From assembly GCF_036373705.1 (NCBI RefSeq), contig NC_089851.1, forward strand, positions 54,148,940-54,212,939: a stretch of DNA of 64,000 nt. Direction: 5' to 3'. Position 1 is the stretch's first letter. Every line of letters starts with the position of its first letter. Below, piece after piece: positions 10,870 through 22,580 of the stretch. The translations under genes and the position numbers were made by a program. The stretch is from Amia ocellicauda. Lineage: Eukaryota; Chordata; Actinopteri; Amiiformes; Amiidae. The notes under the pieces were generated by a model, which searched no databases, was not told the DNA's origin, and saw nothing but the letters and a program-made list of their open reading frames with translations.

Positions 10870-11231
10870 CAGCACTGAGAGCATGGTTCAGCAGGCCCGC
10901 AAACAACTGAAAAGAATGCCTCTCCTTTGGTGCAGCTCAGGAGTACACGTTCAGCAAAGGTCTCCATAACAAGCCGGCAAACCACATTTCGTCCTCCTCC
11001 TCCTCAACAACACACTACATGTCCTCCTCCTCCTCAACAACAACAACGAACTTGTAAAATACACATTTTCTTTAAAGAAAACAAAACACACAGATGACAG
11101 TCTGATTTCCCATCAGCTACACAGCCAACAGTATCTGAGGTTGAAAGACCTCCCTGGTGCAGAGGAGCCCAGAAGCCAAGCATCGAGAGAGAACAAACGA
11201 ATGCTTCAGAGAATGCAAAGCGGGGCCAAGC

Positions 11232-11303
11232 GGGCTCGTCAGGGAGTTGAACCCGGGACCTCTCGCACCCTAAGCGAGAATCATACCCCTAGACCAACGA
11301 GCC
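11232..11303 (-). tRNA. tRNA-Pro(AGG) with a T-stem mismatch
   Basis: Anticodon AGG. Plus-strand cgtcaggg gives U64 opposite C50, a private change not present in its 2398-bp partner at 8834. Confidence 0.7.
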
Positions 11304-11821
11304 AAGTTAACGGAGGGTGTCGCAGTTTCTGCTGGGCAAGCGCGTAACTGCTTTGGGGCAGACCGGGAGACCTACGCTCACTGACTGATAGCATGGACTG
11401 TAGCGCTGAAGTGTCTTTCCAGAACGGTAACCGTATCCCCAGTGAGACAGCACTGAGAGCATGGTTCAGCAGGCCCGCAAACAACTGAAAAGAATGCCTC
11501 TCCTTTGGTGCAGCTCAGGAGTACACGTTCAGCAAAGGTCTCCATAACAAGCCGGCAAACCACATTTCGTCCTCCTCCTCCTCAACAACACACTACATGT
11601 CCTCCTCCTCCTCCTCAACAACAACAACAACAACAACGAACTTGTAAAAAACACATTTTCTTTAAAGAAAACAAAACACACAGATGACAGTCTGATTTCC
11701 CATCAGCTTTACAGGCAACAGTATCTGAGGTCGATAGCCCTCCCTTGTGCAGAGGAGCCCAGAAGCCAGCCTTCAAGAGCAAACGAACAAACACTTCAGT
11801 GACTGCAAAGTGGGGCCAAGT

Positions 11822-11893
11822 GGGCTCGTCCTGGAGTTGAACCCAGGGCCTCTCACACCCTCAGCAAGAATCATACCCCTAGACCAACGAGCC
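11822..11893 (-). tRNA. tRNA-Pro-like, class B (probable pseudogene)
   Basis: Class B, partner of the copy at 9424. Confidence 0.6.
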
Positions 11894-12399
11894 AAGTTAA
11901 CGGAGGGTGTCTCAGTTTCTGCTGGGCAAGCGCGTAACTGCTTTGGGGCAGACCGGGAGACCTACGCACACTGACTGATAGCATGGACTGTAGCGCTGAA
12001 GTGTCTTTCCAGAACGGTAACCGTATCCCCAGTGAGACAGCACTGAGAGCATGGTTCAGCAGGCCCGCAAACAACTGAAAAGAATGCCTCTCCTTTGGTG
12101 CAGCTCAGGAGTACACGTTCAGCAAAGGTCTCCATAACAAGCCGGCAAACCACATTTCGTCCTCCTCCTCCTCAACAACACACTACATGTCCTCCTCCTC
12201 CTCAACAACAACAACGAACTTGTAAAATACACATTTTCTTTAAAGAAAACAAAACACACAGATGACAGTCTGATTTCCCATCAGCTACACAGCCAACAGT
12301 ATCTGAGGTTGAAAGACCTCCCTGGTGCAGAGGAGCCCAGAAGCCAAGCATCGAGAGAGAACAAACGAATGCTTCAGAGAATGCAAAGCGGGGCCAAGC

Positions 12400-12447
12400 G
12401 GGCTCGTCCGGGAGTTGAACCCGGGACCTCTCGCACCCTAAGTGAGA
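12400..12447 (-). pseudogene. Truncated tRNA-Pro, short unit
   Basis: Short unit, 2398 bp from its partner at 10002. Confidence 0.8.
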
Positions 12448-12809
12448 CAGCACTGAGAGCATGGTTCAGCAGGCCCGCAAACAACTGAAAAGAATGCCTC
12501 TCCTTTGGTGCAGCTCAGGAGTACACGTTCAGCAAAGGTCTCCATAACAAGCCGGCAAACCACATTTCGTCCTCCTCCTCCTCAACAACACACTACATGT
12601 CCTCCTCCTCCTCAACAACAACAACGAACTTGTAAAATACACATTTTCTTTAAAGAAAACAAAACACACAGATGACAGTCTGATTTCCCATCAGCTACAC
12701 AGCCAACAGTATCTGAGGTTGAAAGACCTCCCTGGTGCAGAGGAGCCCAGAAGCCAAGCATCGAGAGAGAACAAACGAATGCTTCAGAGAATGCAAAGCG
12801 GGGCCAAGC

Positions 12810-12857
12810 GGGCTCGTCCGGGAGTTGAACCCGGGACCTCTCGCACCCTAAGTGAGA
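12810..12857 (-). pseudogene. Truncated tRNA-Pro, short unit
   Basis: Short unit, partner of 10412. It has a private change just past the joint (cactgggagc). Confidence 0.8.
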
Positions 12858-13219
12858 CAGCACTGGGAGCATGGTTCAGCAGGCCCGCAAACAACTGAAA
12901 AGAATGCCTCTCCTTTGGTGCAGCTCAGGAGTACACGTTCAGCAAAGGTCTCCATAACAAGCCGGCAAACCACATTTCGTCCTCCTCCTCCTCAACAACA
13001 CACTACATGTCCTCCTCCTCCTCAACAACAACAACGAACTTGTAAAATACACATTTTCTTTAAAGAAAACAAAACAGACAGATGACAGTCTGATTTCCCA
13101 TCAGCTACACAGCCAACAGTATCTGAGGTTGAAAGACCTCCCTGGTGCAGAGGAGCCCAGAAGCCAAGCATCGAGAGAGAACAAACGAATGCTTCAGAGA
13201 ATGCAAAGCGGGGCCAAGC

Positions 13220-13267
13220 GGGCTCGTCCGGGAGTTGAACCCGGGACCTCTCGCACCCTAAGTGAGA
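13220..13267 (-). pseudogene. Truncated tRNA-Pro, short unit
   Basis: Short unit, partner of 10822. Confidence 0.8.
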
Positions 13268-13629
13268 CAGCACTGAGAGCATGGTTCAGCAGGCCCGCAA
13301 ACAACTGAAAAGAATGCCTCTCCTTTGGTGCAGCTCAGGAGTACACGTTCAGCAAAGGTCTCCATAACAAGCCGGCAAACCACATTTCGTCCTCCTCCTC
13401 CTCAACAACACACTACATGTCCTCCTCCTCCTCAACAACAACAACGAACTTGTAAAATACACATTTTCTTTAAAGAAAACAAAACACACAGATGACAGTC
13501 TGATTTCCCATCAGCTACACAGCCAACAGTATCTGAGGTTGAAAGACCTCCCTGGTGCAGAGGAGCCCAGAAGCCAAGCATCGAGAGAGAACAAACGAAT
13601 GCTTCAGAGAATGCAAAGCGGGGCCAAGC

Positions 13630-13701
13630 GGGCTCGTCCGGGAGTTGAACCCGGGACCTCTCGCACCCTAAGCGAGAATCATACCCCTAGACCAACGAGC
13701 C
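13630..13701 (-). tRNA. tRNA-Pro(AGG), array copy
   Basis: All stems are intact. It lies 2398 bp from 11232, the start of a third, incomplete higher-order copy. Confidence 0.85.
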
Positions 13702-14207
13702 AAGTTAACGGAGGGTGTCGCAGTTTCTGCTGGGCAAGCGCGTAACTGCTTTGGGGCAGACCGGGAGACCTACGCTCACTGACTGATAGCATGGACTGTA
13801 GCGCTGAAGTGTCTTTCCAGAACGGTAACCGTATCCCCAGTGAGACAGCACTGAGAGCATGGTTCAGCAGGCCCGCAAACAACTGAAAAGAATGCCTCTC
13901 CTTTGGTGCAGCTCAGGAGTACACGTTCAGCAAAGGTCTCCATAACAAGCCGGCAAACCACATTTCGTCCTCCTCCTCCTCAACAACACACTACATGTCC
14001 TCCTCCTCCTCCTCAACAACAACGAACTTGTAAAAAACACATTTTCTTTAAAGAAAACAAAACACACAGATGACAGTCTGATTTCCCATCAGCTTTACAG
14101 GCAACAGTATCTGAGGTCGATAGCCCTCCCTTGTGCAGAGGAGCCCAGAAGCCAGCCTTCAAGAGCAAACGAACAAACACTTCAGTGACTGCAAAGTGGG
14201 GCCAAGT

Positions 14208-14279
14208 GGGCTCGTCCTGGAGTTGAACCCAGGGCCTCTCACACCCTCAGCAAGAATCATACCCCTAGACCAACGAGCC
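14208..14279 (-). tRNA. tRNA-Pro-like, class B (probable pseudogene)
   Basis: Class B. It heads a four-unit 1976-bp repeat (class B, short, AGG, short) that recurs at 16184. Confidence 0.6.
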
Positions 14280-14785
14280 AAGTTAACGGAGGGTGTCGCA
14301 GTTTCTGCTGGGCAAGCGCGTAACTGCTTTGGGGCAGACCGGGAGACCTACGCACACTGACTGATAGCATGGACTGTAGCGCTGAAGTGTCTTTCCAGAA
14401 CGGTAACCGTATCCCCAGTGAGACAGCACTGAGAGCATGGTTCAGCAGGCCCGCAAACAACTGAAAAGAATGCCTCTCCTTTGGTGCAGCTCAGGAGTAC
14501 ACGTTCAGCAAAGGTCTCCATAACAAGCCGGCAAACCACATTTCGTCCTCCTCCTCCTCAACAACACACTACATGTCCTCCTCCTCCTCAACAACAACAA
14601 CGAACTTGTAAAATACACATTTTCTTTAAAGAAAACAAAACACACAGATGACAGTCTGATTTCCCATCAGCTACACAGCCAACAGTATCTGAGGTTGAAA
14701 GACCTCCCTGGTGCAGAGGAGCCCAGAAGCCAAGCATCGAGAGAGAACAAACGAATGCTTCAGAGAATGCAAAGCGGGGCCAAGC

Positions 14786-14833
14786 GGGCTCGTCCGGGAG
14801 TTGAACCCGGGACCTCTCGCACCCTAAGTGAGA
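14786..14833 (-). pseudogene. Truncated tRNA-Pro, short unit
   Basis: Short unit, 1976 bp from its partner at 16762. Confidence 0.8.
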
Positions 14834-15195
14834 CAGCACTGAGAGCATGGTTCAGCAGGCCCGCAAACAACTGAAAAGAATGCCTCTCCTTTGGTGCAGC
14901 TCAGGAGTACACGTTCAGCAAAGGTCTCCATAACAAGCCGGCAAACCACATTTCGTCCTCCTCCTCCTCAACAACACACTACATGTCCTCCTCCTCCTCA
15001 ACAACAACAACGAACTTGTAAAATACACATTTTCTTTAAAGAAAACAAAACACACAGATGACAGTCTGATTTCCCATCAGCTACACAGCCAACAGTATCT
15101 GAGGTTGAAAGACCTCCCTGGTGCAGAGGAGCCCAGAAGCCAAGCATCGAGAGAGAACAAACGAATGCTTCAGAGAATGCAAAGCGGGGCCAAGC

Positions 15196-15267
15196 GGGCT
15201 CGTCCGGGAGTTGAACCCGGGACCTCTCGCACCCTAAGCGAGAATCATACCCCTAGACCAACGAGCC
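15196..15267 (-). tRNA. tRNA-Pro(AGG), array copy
   Basis: All stems are intact. The flank gtgttgcag is shared with 8190, 17172 and 18160. Confidence 0.85.
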
Positions 15268-15773
15268 AAGTTAACGGAGGGTGTTGCAGTTTCTGCTGGG
15301 CAAGCGCGTAACTGCTTTGGGGCAGACCGGGAGACCTACGCTCACTGACTGATAGCATGGACTGTAGCGCTGAAGTGTCTTTCCAGAACGGTAACCGTAT
15401 CCCCAGTGAGACAGCACTGAGAGCATGGTTCAGCAGGCCCGCAAACAACTGAAAAGAATGCCTCTCCTTTGGTGCAGCTCAGGAGTACACGTTCAGCAAA
15501 GGTCTCCATAACAAGCCGGCAAACCACATTTCGTCCTCCTCCTCCTCAACAACACACTACATGTCCTCCTCCTCCTCAACAACAACAACGAACTTGTAAA
15601 ATACACATTTTCTTTAAAGAAAACAAAACACACAGATGACAGTCTGATTTCCCATCAGCTACACAGCCAACAGTATCTGAGGTTGAAAGACCTCCCTGGT
15701 GCAGAGGAGCCCAGAAGCCAAGCATCGAGAGAGAACAAACGAATGCTTCAGAGAATGCAAAGCGGGGCCAAGC

Positions 15774-15821
15774 GGGCTCGTCCGGGAGTTGAACCCGGGA
15801 CCTCTCGCACCCTAAGTGAGA
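15774..15821 (-). pseudogene. Truncated tRNA-Pro, short unit
   Basis: Short unit, partner of 17750. Confidence 0.8.
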
Positions 15822-16183
15822 CAGCACTGAGAGCATGGTTCAGCAGGCCCGCAAACAACTGAAAAGAATGCCTCTCCTTTGGTGCAGCTCAGGAGTACAC
15901 GTTCAGCAAAGGTCTCCATAACAAGCCGGCAAACCACATTTCGTCCTCCTCCTCCTCAACAACACACTACATGTCCTCCTCCTCCTCAACAACAACAACG
16001 AACTTGTAAAATACACATTTTCTTTAAAGAAAACAAAACACACAGATGACAGTCTGATTTCCCATCAGCTACACAGCCAACAGTATCTGAGGTCGATAGC
16101 CCTCCCTTGTGCAGAGGAGCCCAGAAGCCAGCCTTCAAGAGCAAACGAACAAACACTTCAGTGACTGCAAAGTGGGGCCAAGT

Positions 16184-16255
16184 GGGCTCGTCCTGGAGTT
16201 GAATCCAGGGCCTCTCACACCCTCAGCAAGAATCATACCCCTAGACCAACGAGCC
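16184..16255 (-). tRNA. tRNA-Pro-like, class B (probable pseudogene)
   Basis: Class B with a further box B change (GATTCAACTCC for GGTTCAACTCC). Confidence 0.55.
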
Positions 16256-16761
16256 AAGTTAACGGAGGGTGTCGCAGTTTCTGCTGGGCAAGCGCGTAAC
16301 TGCTTTGGGGCAGACCGGGAGACCTACGCACACTGACTGATAGCATGGACTGTAGCGCTGAAGTGTCTTTCCAGAACGGTAACCGTATCCCCAGTGAGAC
16401 AGCACTGAGAGCATGGTTCAGCAGGCCCGCAAACAACTGAAAAGAATGCCTCTCCTTTGGTGCAGCTCAGGAGTACACGTTCAGCAAAGGTCTCCATAAC
16501 AAGCCGGCAAACCACATTTCGTCCTCCTCCTCCTCAACAACACACTACATGTCCTCCTCCTCCTCAACAACAACAACGAACTTGTAAAATACACATTTTC
16601 TTTAAAGAAAACAAAACACACAGATGACAGTCTGATTTCCCATCAGCTACACAGCCAACAGTATCTGAGGTTGAAAGACCTCCCTGGTGTAGAGGAGCCC
16701 AGAAGCCAAGCATCGAGAGAGAACAAACGAATGCTTCAGAGAATGCAAAGCGGGGCCAAGC

Positions 16762-16809
16762 GGGCTCGTCCGGGAGTTGAACCCGGGACCTCTCGCACCC
16801 TAAGTGAGA
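16762..16809 (-). pseudogene. Truncated tRNA-Pro, short unit
   Basis: Short unit. The body carries a private change (ggtgtagagg). Confidence 0.8.
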
Positions 16810-17171
16810 CAGCACTGAGAGCATGGTTCAGCAGGCCCGCAAACAACTGAAAAGAATGCCTCTCCTTTGGTGCAGCTCAGGAGTACACGTTCAGCAAAGG
16901 TCTCCATAACAAGCCGGCAAACCACATTTCGTCCTCCTCCTCCTCAACAACACACTACATGTCCTCCTCCTCCTCAACAACAACAACGAACTTGTAAAAT
17001 ACACATTTTCTTTAAAGAAAACAAAACACACAGATGACAGTCTGATTTCCCATCAGCTACACAGCCAACAGTATCTGAGGTTGAAAGACCTCCCTGGTGC
17101 AGAGGAGCCCAGAAGCCAAGCATCGAGAGAGAACAAACGAATGCTTCAGAGAATGCAAAGCGGGGCCAAGC

Positions 17172-17243
17172 GGGCTCGTCCGGGAGTTGAACCCGGGACC
17201 TCTCGCACCCTAAGCGAGAATCATACCCCTAGACCAACGAGCC
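17172..17243 (-). tRNA. tRNA-Pro(AGG), array copy
   Basis: All stems are intact. It is the 1976-bp partner of 15196. Confidence 0.85.
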
Positions 17244-17749
17244 AAGTTAACGGAGGGTGTTGCAGTTTCTGCTGGGCAAGCGCGTAACTGCTTTGGGGCA
17301 GACCGGGAGACCTACGCTCACTGACTGATAGCATGGACTGTAGCGCTGAAGTGTCTTTCCAGAACGGTAACCGTATCCCCAGTGAGACAGCACTGAGAGC
17401 ATGGTTCAGCAGGCCCGCAAACAACTGAAAAGAATGCCTCTCCTTTGGTGCAGCTCAGGAGTACACGTTCAGCAAAGGTCTCCATAACAAGCCGGCAAAC
17501 CACATTTCGTCCTCCTCCTCCTCAACAACACACTACATGTCCTCCTCCTCCTCAACAACAACAACGAACTTGTAAAATACACATTTTCTTTAAAGAAAAC
17601 AAAACACACAGATGACAGTCTGATTTCCCATCAGCTACACAGCCAACAGTATCTGAGGTTGAAAGACCTCCCTGGTGCAGAGGAGCCCAGAAGCCAAGCA
17701 TCGAGAGAGAACAAACGAATGCTTCAGAGAATGCAAAGCGGGGCCAAGC

Positions 17750-17797
17750 GGGCTCGTCCGGGAGTTGAACCCGGGACCTCTCGCACCCTAAGTGAGA
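17750..17797 (-). pseudogene. Truncated tRNA-Pro, short unit
   Basis: Last short unit of the left array. None with this joint is seen in the right array. Confidence 0.8.
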
Positions 17798-18159
17798 CAG
17801 CACTGAGAGCATGGTTCAGCAGGCCCGCAAACAACTGAAAAGAATGCCTCTCCTTTGGTGCAGCTCAGGAGTACACGTTCAGCAAAGGTCTCCATAACAA
17901 GCCGGCAAACCACATTTCGTCCTCCTCCTCCTCAACAACACACTACATGTCCTCCTCCTCCTCAACAACAACAACGAACTTGTAAAATACACATTTTCTT
18001 TAAAGAAAACAAAACACACAGATGACAGTCTGATTTCCCATCAGCTACACAGCCAACAGTATCTGAGGTTGAAAGACCTCCCTGGTGCAGAGGAGCCCAG
18101 AAGCCAAGCATCGAGAGAGAACAAACGAATGCTTCAGAGAATGCAAAGCGGGGCCAAGC

Positions 18160-18231
18160 GGGCTCGTCCGGGAGTTGAACCCGGGACCTCTCGCACCCTA
18201 AACGAGAATCATACCCCTAGACCAACGAGCC
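18160..18231 (-). tRNA. tRNA-Pro(AGG), array copy with wobble pair
   Basis: Plus-strand ctaaacgag makes pair 31-39 a U-G wobble. Otherwise intact. Confidence 0.8.
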
Positions 18232-18737
18232 AAGTTAACGGAGGGTGTTGCAGTTTCTGCTGGGCAAGCGCGTAACTGCTTTGGGGCAGACCGGGAGACC
18301 TACGCTCACTGACTGATAGCATGGACTGTAGCGCTGAAGTGTCTTTCCAGAACGGTAACCGTATCCCCAGTGAGACAGCACTGAGAGCATGGTTCAGCAG
18401 GCCCGCAAACAACTGAAAAGAATGCCTCTCCTTTGGTGCAGCTCAGGAGTACACGTTCAGCAAAGGTCTCCATAACAAGCCGGCAAACCACATTTCGTCC
18501 TCCTCCTCCTCAACAACACACTACATGTCCTCCTCCTCCTCAACAACAACAACGAACTTGTAAAATACACATTTTCTTTAAAGAAAACAAAACACACAGA
18601 TGACAGTCTGATTTCCCATCAGCTATACAGCCAACAGTATCTGAGGTCGATAGCCCTCCCTTGTGCAGAGGAGCCCAGAAGCCAGCCTTCAAGAGCAAAC
18701 GAACGAACACTTCGGTGACTACAAAGTGGGGCCAAGT

Positions 18738-18809
18738 GGGCTCGTCCTGGAGTTGAACACACGGCCTCTCACACCCTCAGCAAGAATCATACCCCTAGAC
18801 CAACGAGCC
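18738..18809 (-). tRNA. tRNA-Pro-like, class B, damaged T-stem (pseudogene)
   Basis: Class B with several extra changes on the 5' side of the T-stem (plus-strand gaacacacggcc). Confidence 0.55.
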
Positions 18810-19315
18810 AAGTTAACGGAGGGTGTCGCAGTTTCTGCTGGGCAAGCGCGTAACTGCTTTGGGGCAGACCGGGAGACCTACGCTCACTGACTGATAGCAT
18901 GGACTGTAGCGCTGAAGTGTCTTTCCAGAACGGTAACCGTATCCCCAGTGAGACAGCACTGAGAGCATGGTTCAGCAGGCCCGCAAACAACTGAAAAGAA
19001 TGCCTCTCCTTTGGTGCAGCTCAGGAGTACACGTTCAGCAAAGGTCTCCATAACAAGCCGGCAAACCACATTTCGTCCTCCTCCTCCTCAACAACACACT
19101 ACATGTCCTCCTCCTCCTCAACAACAACAACGAACTTGTAAAATACACATTTTCTTTAAAGAAAACAAAACACACAGATAACAGTCTGATTTCCCATCAG
19201 CTACACAGCCAACAGTATCTGAGGTTGAAAGACCTCCCTGGTGCAGAGGAGCCCAGAAGCCAAGCATCGAGAGAAAACAAACGAATGCTTCAGAGAATGC
19301 AAAGCGGGGCCAAGC

Positions 19316-19387
19316 GGGCTCGTCCGGGAGTTGAACCCGGGACCTCTCGCACCCTAAGCGAGAATCATACCCCTAGACCAACGAGCC
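19316..19387 (-). tRNA. tRNA-Pro(AGG), array copy
   Basis: All stems are intact. It is the last intact copy of the left array. Confidence 0.85.
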
Positions 19388-19893
19388 AAGTTAACGGAGG
19401 GTGTCGCAGTTTCTGCTGGGCAAGCGCGTAACTGCTTTGGGGCAGACCGGGAGACCTACGCTCACTGACTGATAGCATGGACTGTAGCGCTGAAGTGTCT
19501 TTCCAGAACGGTAACCGTATCCCCAGTGAGACAGCACTGAGAGCATGGTTCAGCAGGCCCGCAAACAACTGAAAAGAATGCCTCTCCTTTGGTGCAGCTC
19601 AGGAGTACACGTTCAGCAAAGGTCTCCATAACAAGCCGGCAAACCACATTTCGTCCTCCTCCTCCTCAACAACACACTACATGTCCTCCTCCTCCTCAAC
19701 AACAACAACGAACTTGTAAAATACACATTTTCTTTAAAGAAAACAAAACACACAGATGACAGTCTGATTTCCCATCAGCTACACAGCCAACAGTATGTGA
19801 GGTTGAAAGACCTCCCTGGTGCAGAGGAGCCCAGAAGCCAAGCATCGAGAGAGAACAAACGAATGCTTCAGAGAATGCAAAGCGGGGCCAAGC

Positions 19894-19965
19894 GGGCTCG
19901 TCCTGGAGTTGAACCCAGGGCCTCTCACACCCTCAGCAAGAATCATACCCCTAGACCAACGAGCC
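19894..19965 (-). tRNA. tRNA-Pro-like, class B, edge copy
   Basis: Type A body joined to a class B tRNA. Just 5' of the gene (minus sense) the flank is diverged from the other units (agctaataggcaatattgc on the plus strand). This is the ragged end of the array. Confidence 0.55.
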
Positions 19966-19975
19966 AAGCTAATAG

Positions 19976-20520
19976 GCAATATTGCATGTTCTCCTGGGCA
20001 AGCACATAACTGCTTGAGGCAGACCCTCACCTGATCACCACATGTGGTTACACTTTAAGAAGGGGTGAGTTTAAGGTCATCGGTAACATCACAAAGGTTG
20101 GCAGCATTTTACATGAATATGTAAAGTTAAAAACACACACTACATGTAAATAAGCCATACTACTTGTTTAGTGTATGTAAGCTCGTTCTGTAATCATACA
20201 TCATCCATACTAGTATTTAATAATTGAATTAACTATACACAAACTACTTGGTCAATTCACTCTTGTTACCGTGTAATTACAGTGCAAGTAAATTGTAATA
20301 ATTGTAGCGTTGTATATTGGGCCATATTTTACATGTAACTATATATTTCATATTTGTCCAATTAATGTACATTTGTTTTTTTTGTTTTTTAGCTGGTACC
20401 AAAACATTGGACTCTGGAACTAAAAGGTCGGAAATTGGAAGAACTATTAATGACAAATGAATGACCGCTGATACAAGTAAATAGTGTTTCCTCAAATCTA
20501 AAGTGAGACCTTTTTGAATG
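19976..20520. other. Array edge and AT-rich spacer
   Basis: Diverged array flank to about 20040, then AT-rich unique-looking DNA. A strong polypyrimidine tract ending in AG at 20392 is followed by a 24-codon stretch open to a TGA at 20462-20464. It could be a small terminal exon, but I recognise no protein in it. Confidence 0.4.
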
Positions 20521-21080
20521 AATCTGTAATACATGCCCTAAACAGAATGAGAACATGGATCCATCATGCCTTGTTACCACTGTGCAGGCTGGTGGTGGTG
20601 GTGTAATGGTGTGGGGGATGTTTTCTTGGCACACTTTATGCCCCTTAGTGCCAATTGGGCATCGTTTAAATGCCACGGCCTACCTGAGCATTGTTTCTGA
20701 CCATGTCCATCCCTTTATGACCACCATGTACCCATCCTCTGATGGCTACTTCCAGCAGGATAATGCACCATGTCACAAAGGTCGAATCATTTCAAATTGG
20801 TTTCTTGAACATGACAATGAGTTCACTGTACTAAACTGGCCCCCACAGTCACCAGATCTCAACCCAATAGAGCATCTTTGGGATGTGGTGGAACGGGAGC
20901 TTCGTGCCCTGGATGTGCATCCCACAAATCTCCATCAATTGCAAGATGCTATCCTATCAATATGGGCCAACATTTCTAAAGAATGCTTTCAGCACCTTGT
21001 TGAATCAATGCCACGTAGAATTAAGGCAGTTCTGAAGGCAAAAGGGGGTCAAACACCAAGTGAGTACCAAGTGAAATCTA
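20520..21080 (+). pseudogene. Tc1/mariner transposase, C-terminal half
   Basis: The 3' half of a Tc1/mariner transposase, reading from about MDPSCLVTT to KAKGGQTPSEY. The catalytic core is visible: the second aspartate in GYFQQDNAPCH and the glutamate in SPDLNPIEHLW, with 36 residues between them by my count, as in the DD36E (Incomer) group and unlike the common DD34E. The first catalytic aspartate and the N-terminal DNA-binding region are not present upstream, so the copy is 5'-truncated. The open frame (20555-21196) runs past the usual end of the protein into flanking DNA. No terminal inverted repeat was found. It cannot encode active transposase. Confidence 0.85.
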
Positions 21081-22204
21081 TTAAAGTATTGAAGTATCCC
21101 AATGTTTTAAGTTACACTTCATGTATACATGTGTTTGGAAGTTTATCCAAATATATTCTACCAGTATATTTAGAATGCAACATTTTTGCAGTCTAATATA
21201 TTCACAGTATACAATACATGCAATATGAGATTGTTGTGTATTTAGCAGTATACTAAATGTATATTATAAGGGGACATATATGTATGCATTTTTATATATT
21301 TAGTATAAAATACATGTGTAGATGTTACAGTATATTTGCATATAATTATAGATATATTAAAAACAAGTTTACATATAATTCTGAATATACTTAAGTTATA
21401 TTAAGCAATATTTGTATTGTATAATATAGTGTATTTGACCATATTTCTGTATCAAGTGACAGTGCAATTGATATTTAAAAGAATATTTTCACCATATATT
21501 ATAAAATGGTATGCACATTTATAAAACATATTAATACATTAAAATACATTTCATATTTCAGAATAATATATATTTTTAAATATTTTATTTTTGTAAGGGT
21601 ATCTTCCATAAATGCAGTTTTACCAAACAAAGGAAAACCAGGAAAGGTTGGTGGAGGAGATTACGCAGTTTTGGCAGCCCATTCTGAAACCCACTGCAGA
21701 ATATATTCTGGCAGGAGGTCTGATTAAAATACTGGAAAATCTTCAATCAAAGTCAAGAAATGTGTCAAAAGGCTTCCAGTTTCCTTTCCTGCCATGAGAA
21801 GTATGCTGATTTCAGAACCTCTATGAAGTAGATTCCTTATTTTTCAAAAAATAAGTAATGGTTATTTTTTTCATTGTTTCCTCAATATATTAATAATAAA
21901 CTGTTTTATTTTTTTCTGCAAAATAAGTAAAGTTTACTTATTTATTTCTGGTTCCTGTTTTTTTTTTTTTTAAATAAGTAATGGTTATTTATTTTTATCT
22001 TTCTTGTTTATTACTTTTTCTGTGAATTCTGATTCTAGTAGTATGAAGAAATAAGTAATAGTTACTCATTCCTTATTTCTGTTTCCCTGTTTTTTCACAA
22101 AATAAGTAATGGTTATTTCAAAAATCCCTGTTTACAAATGTAAGGACTTATAGGACAACAGCATTACATACAGATAGATAACATACATTAGTTATTATGG
22201 TAAC
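21081..22204. other. AT-rich spacer with degenerate AAATAAGTAATGG repeats
   Basis: No gene is recognised. An open stretch at 21612-21797 (contains VEEITQFWQPILKPTAEY) lies behind an acceptor-like cataaatgcag and ends at a stop. An AATAAA follows at about 21893. It might be an exon of an unknown gene. From 21840 to 22120 the motif AAATAAGTAATGGTTATTT recurs about four times at irregular spacing. Confidence 0.35.
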
Positions 22205-22321
22205 AAGTGTCCATTATAAACAATCTATTAACAAATTATTGATTATGTTATTGTTATATGATTATTACAAATTATAAATATATTAGACATTTTTATTTAA
22301 ACATTTTTGCTATACTATGTA

Positions 22322-22580
22322 GTTTGCATGTTCTCCCCGTGTCCACGTGGGTTTCCTCCCACCGTCCAAAGACATGTGGGTTAGGTTAATTGGCTTCTCT
22401 AAATTGCCCTGTATGTGGGTGTGTCTGCGTGTGTGTGTGTGTGTGTGTGTGTGTTGCCCAGCGATGGACTGGGGTCCCGTCCTGGGTGTATTCCTGCCTT
22501 GTGCCCTTTGCCTGCCGGGATCAGTGCTCGGCGACCTTCGCCAGGATAACTGGTTTCAAAAATGGATGGATAATAGCAGC
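22322..22580 (+). repeat. Fish interspersed repeat (SINE-like tail)
   Basis: The stretch from gtttgcatgttctccccgtg to gataactggtttcaaaaatg is a repeat I recognise as abundant in fish genomes, ending in a GGATGGATAA tail. A matching head segment occurs separately at 26600-26740. It contains a (GT)n run. The assignment is from memory. Confidence 0.6.
22429..22454 (+). repeat. (GT)13 microsatellite
   Basis: Uninterrupted GT dinucleotide run inside the interspersed repeat. Confidence 0.95.

Larger units (their letters stand above)
1..19975 (-). repeat. Left tandem array of tRNA-Pro-bearing units
   Basis: About 36 head-to-tail units, all with the tRNA on the minus strand. In minus-strand order a unit is: tRNA (72 nt), a 145-nt body ending in TTTTGTTTTC, a 16-bp palindrome TTTTCTTTAAAGAAAA, a (GTT)n-(GAG)n block, about 290 bp that includes an open 61-codon frame, then the 5' flank of the next tRNA. 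Two body types occur: A (left side contains ttgaaagacctccctggtg) and B (tcgatagccctcccttgtg). Three tRNA classes occur: AGG, TGG and diverged class B (anticodon loop TGAGGGT, so G33 for U33, with T-arm changes at positions 50 and 63). The left end lies outside the window. The right edge decays gradually: the last tRNA is followed by diverged sequence up to about 20040. The unit does not look protein-coding. Confidence 0.95.

Noticed and set aside
1-19975. CRISPR array
   Set aside because: Repeats are hundreds of bases long, have no short repeats separated by unique spacers, no cas genes, and the context is vertebrate.
1-19975. Prophage, bacterial operon or ribosome-binding sites
   Set aside because: No prokaryotic genes are present. 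The transposons, poly(A) signals and splice-like sites are eukaryotic.
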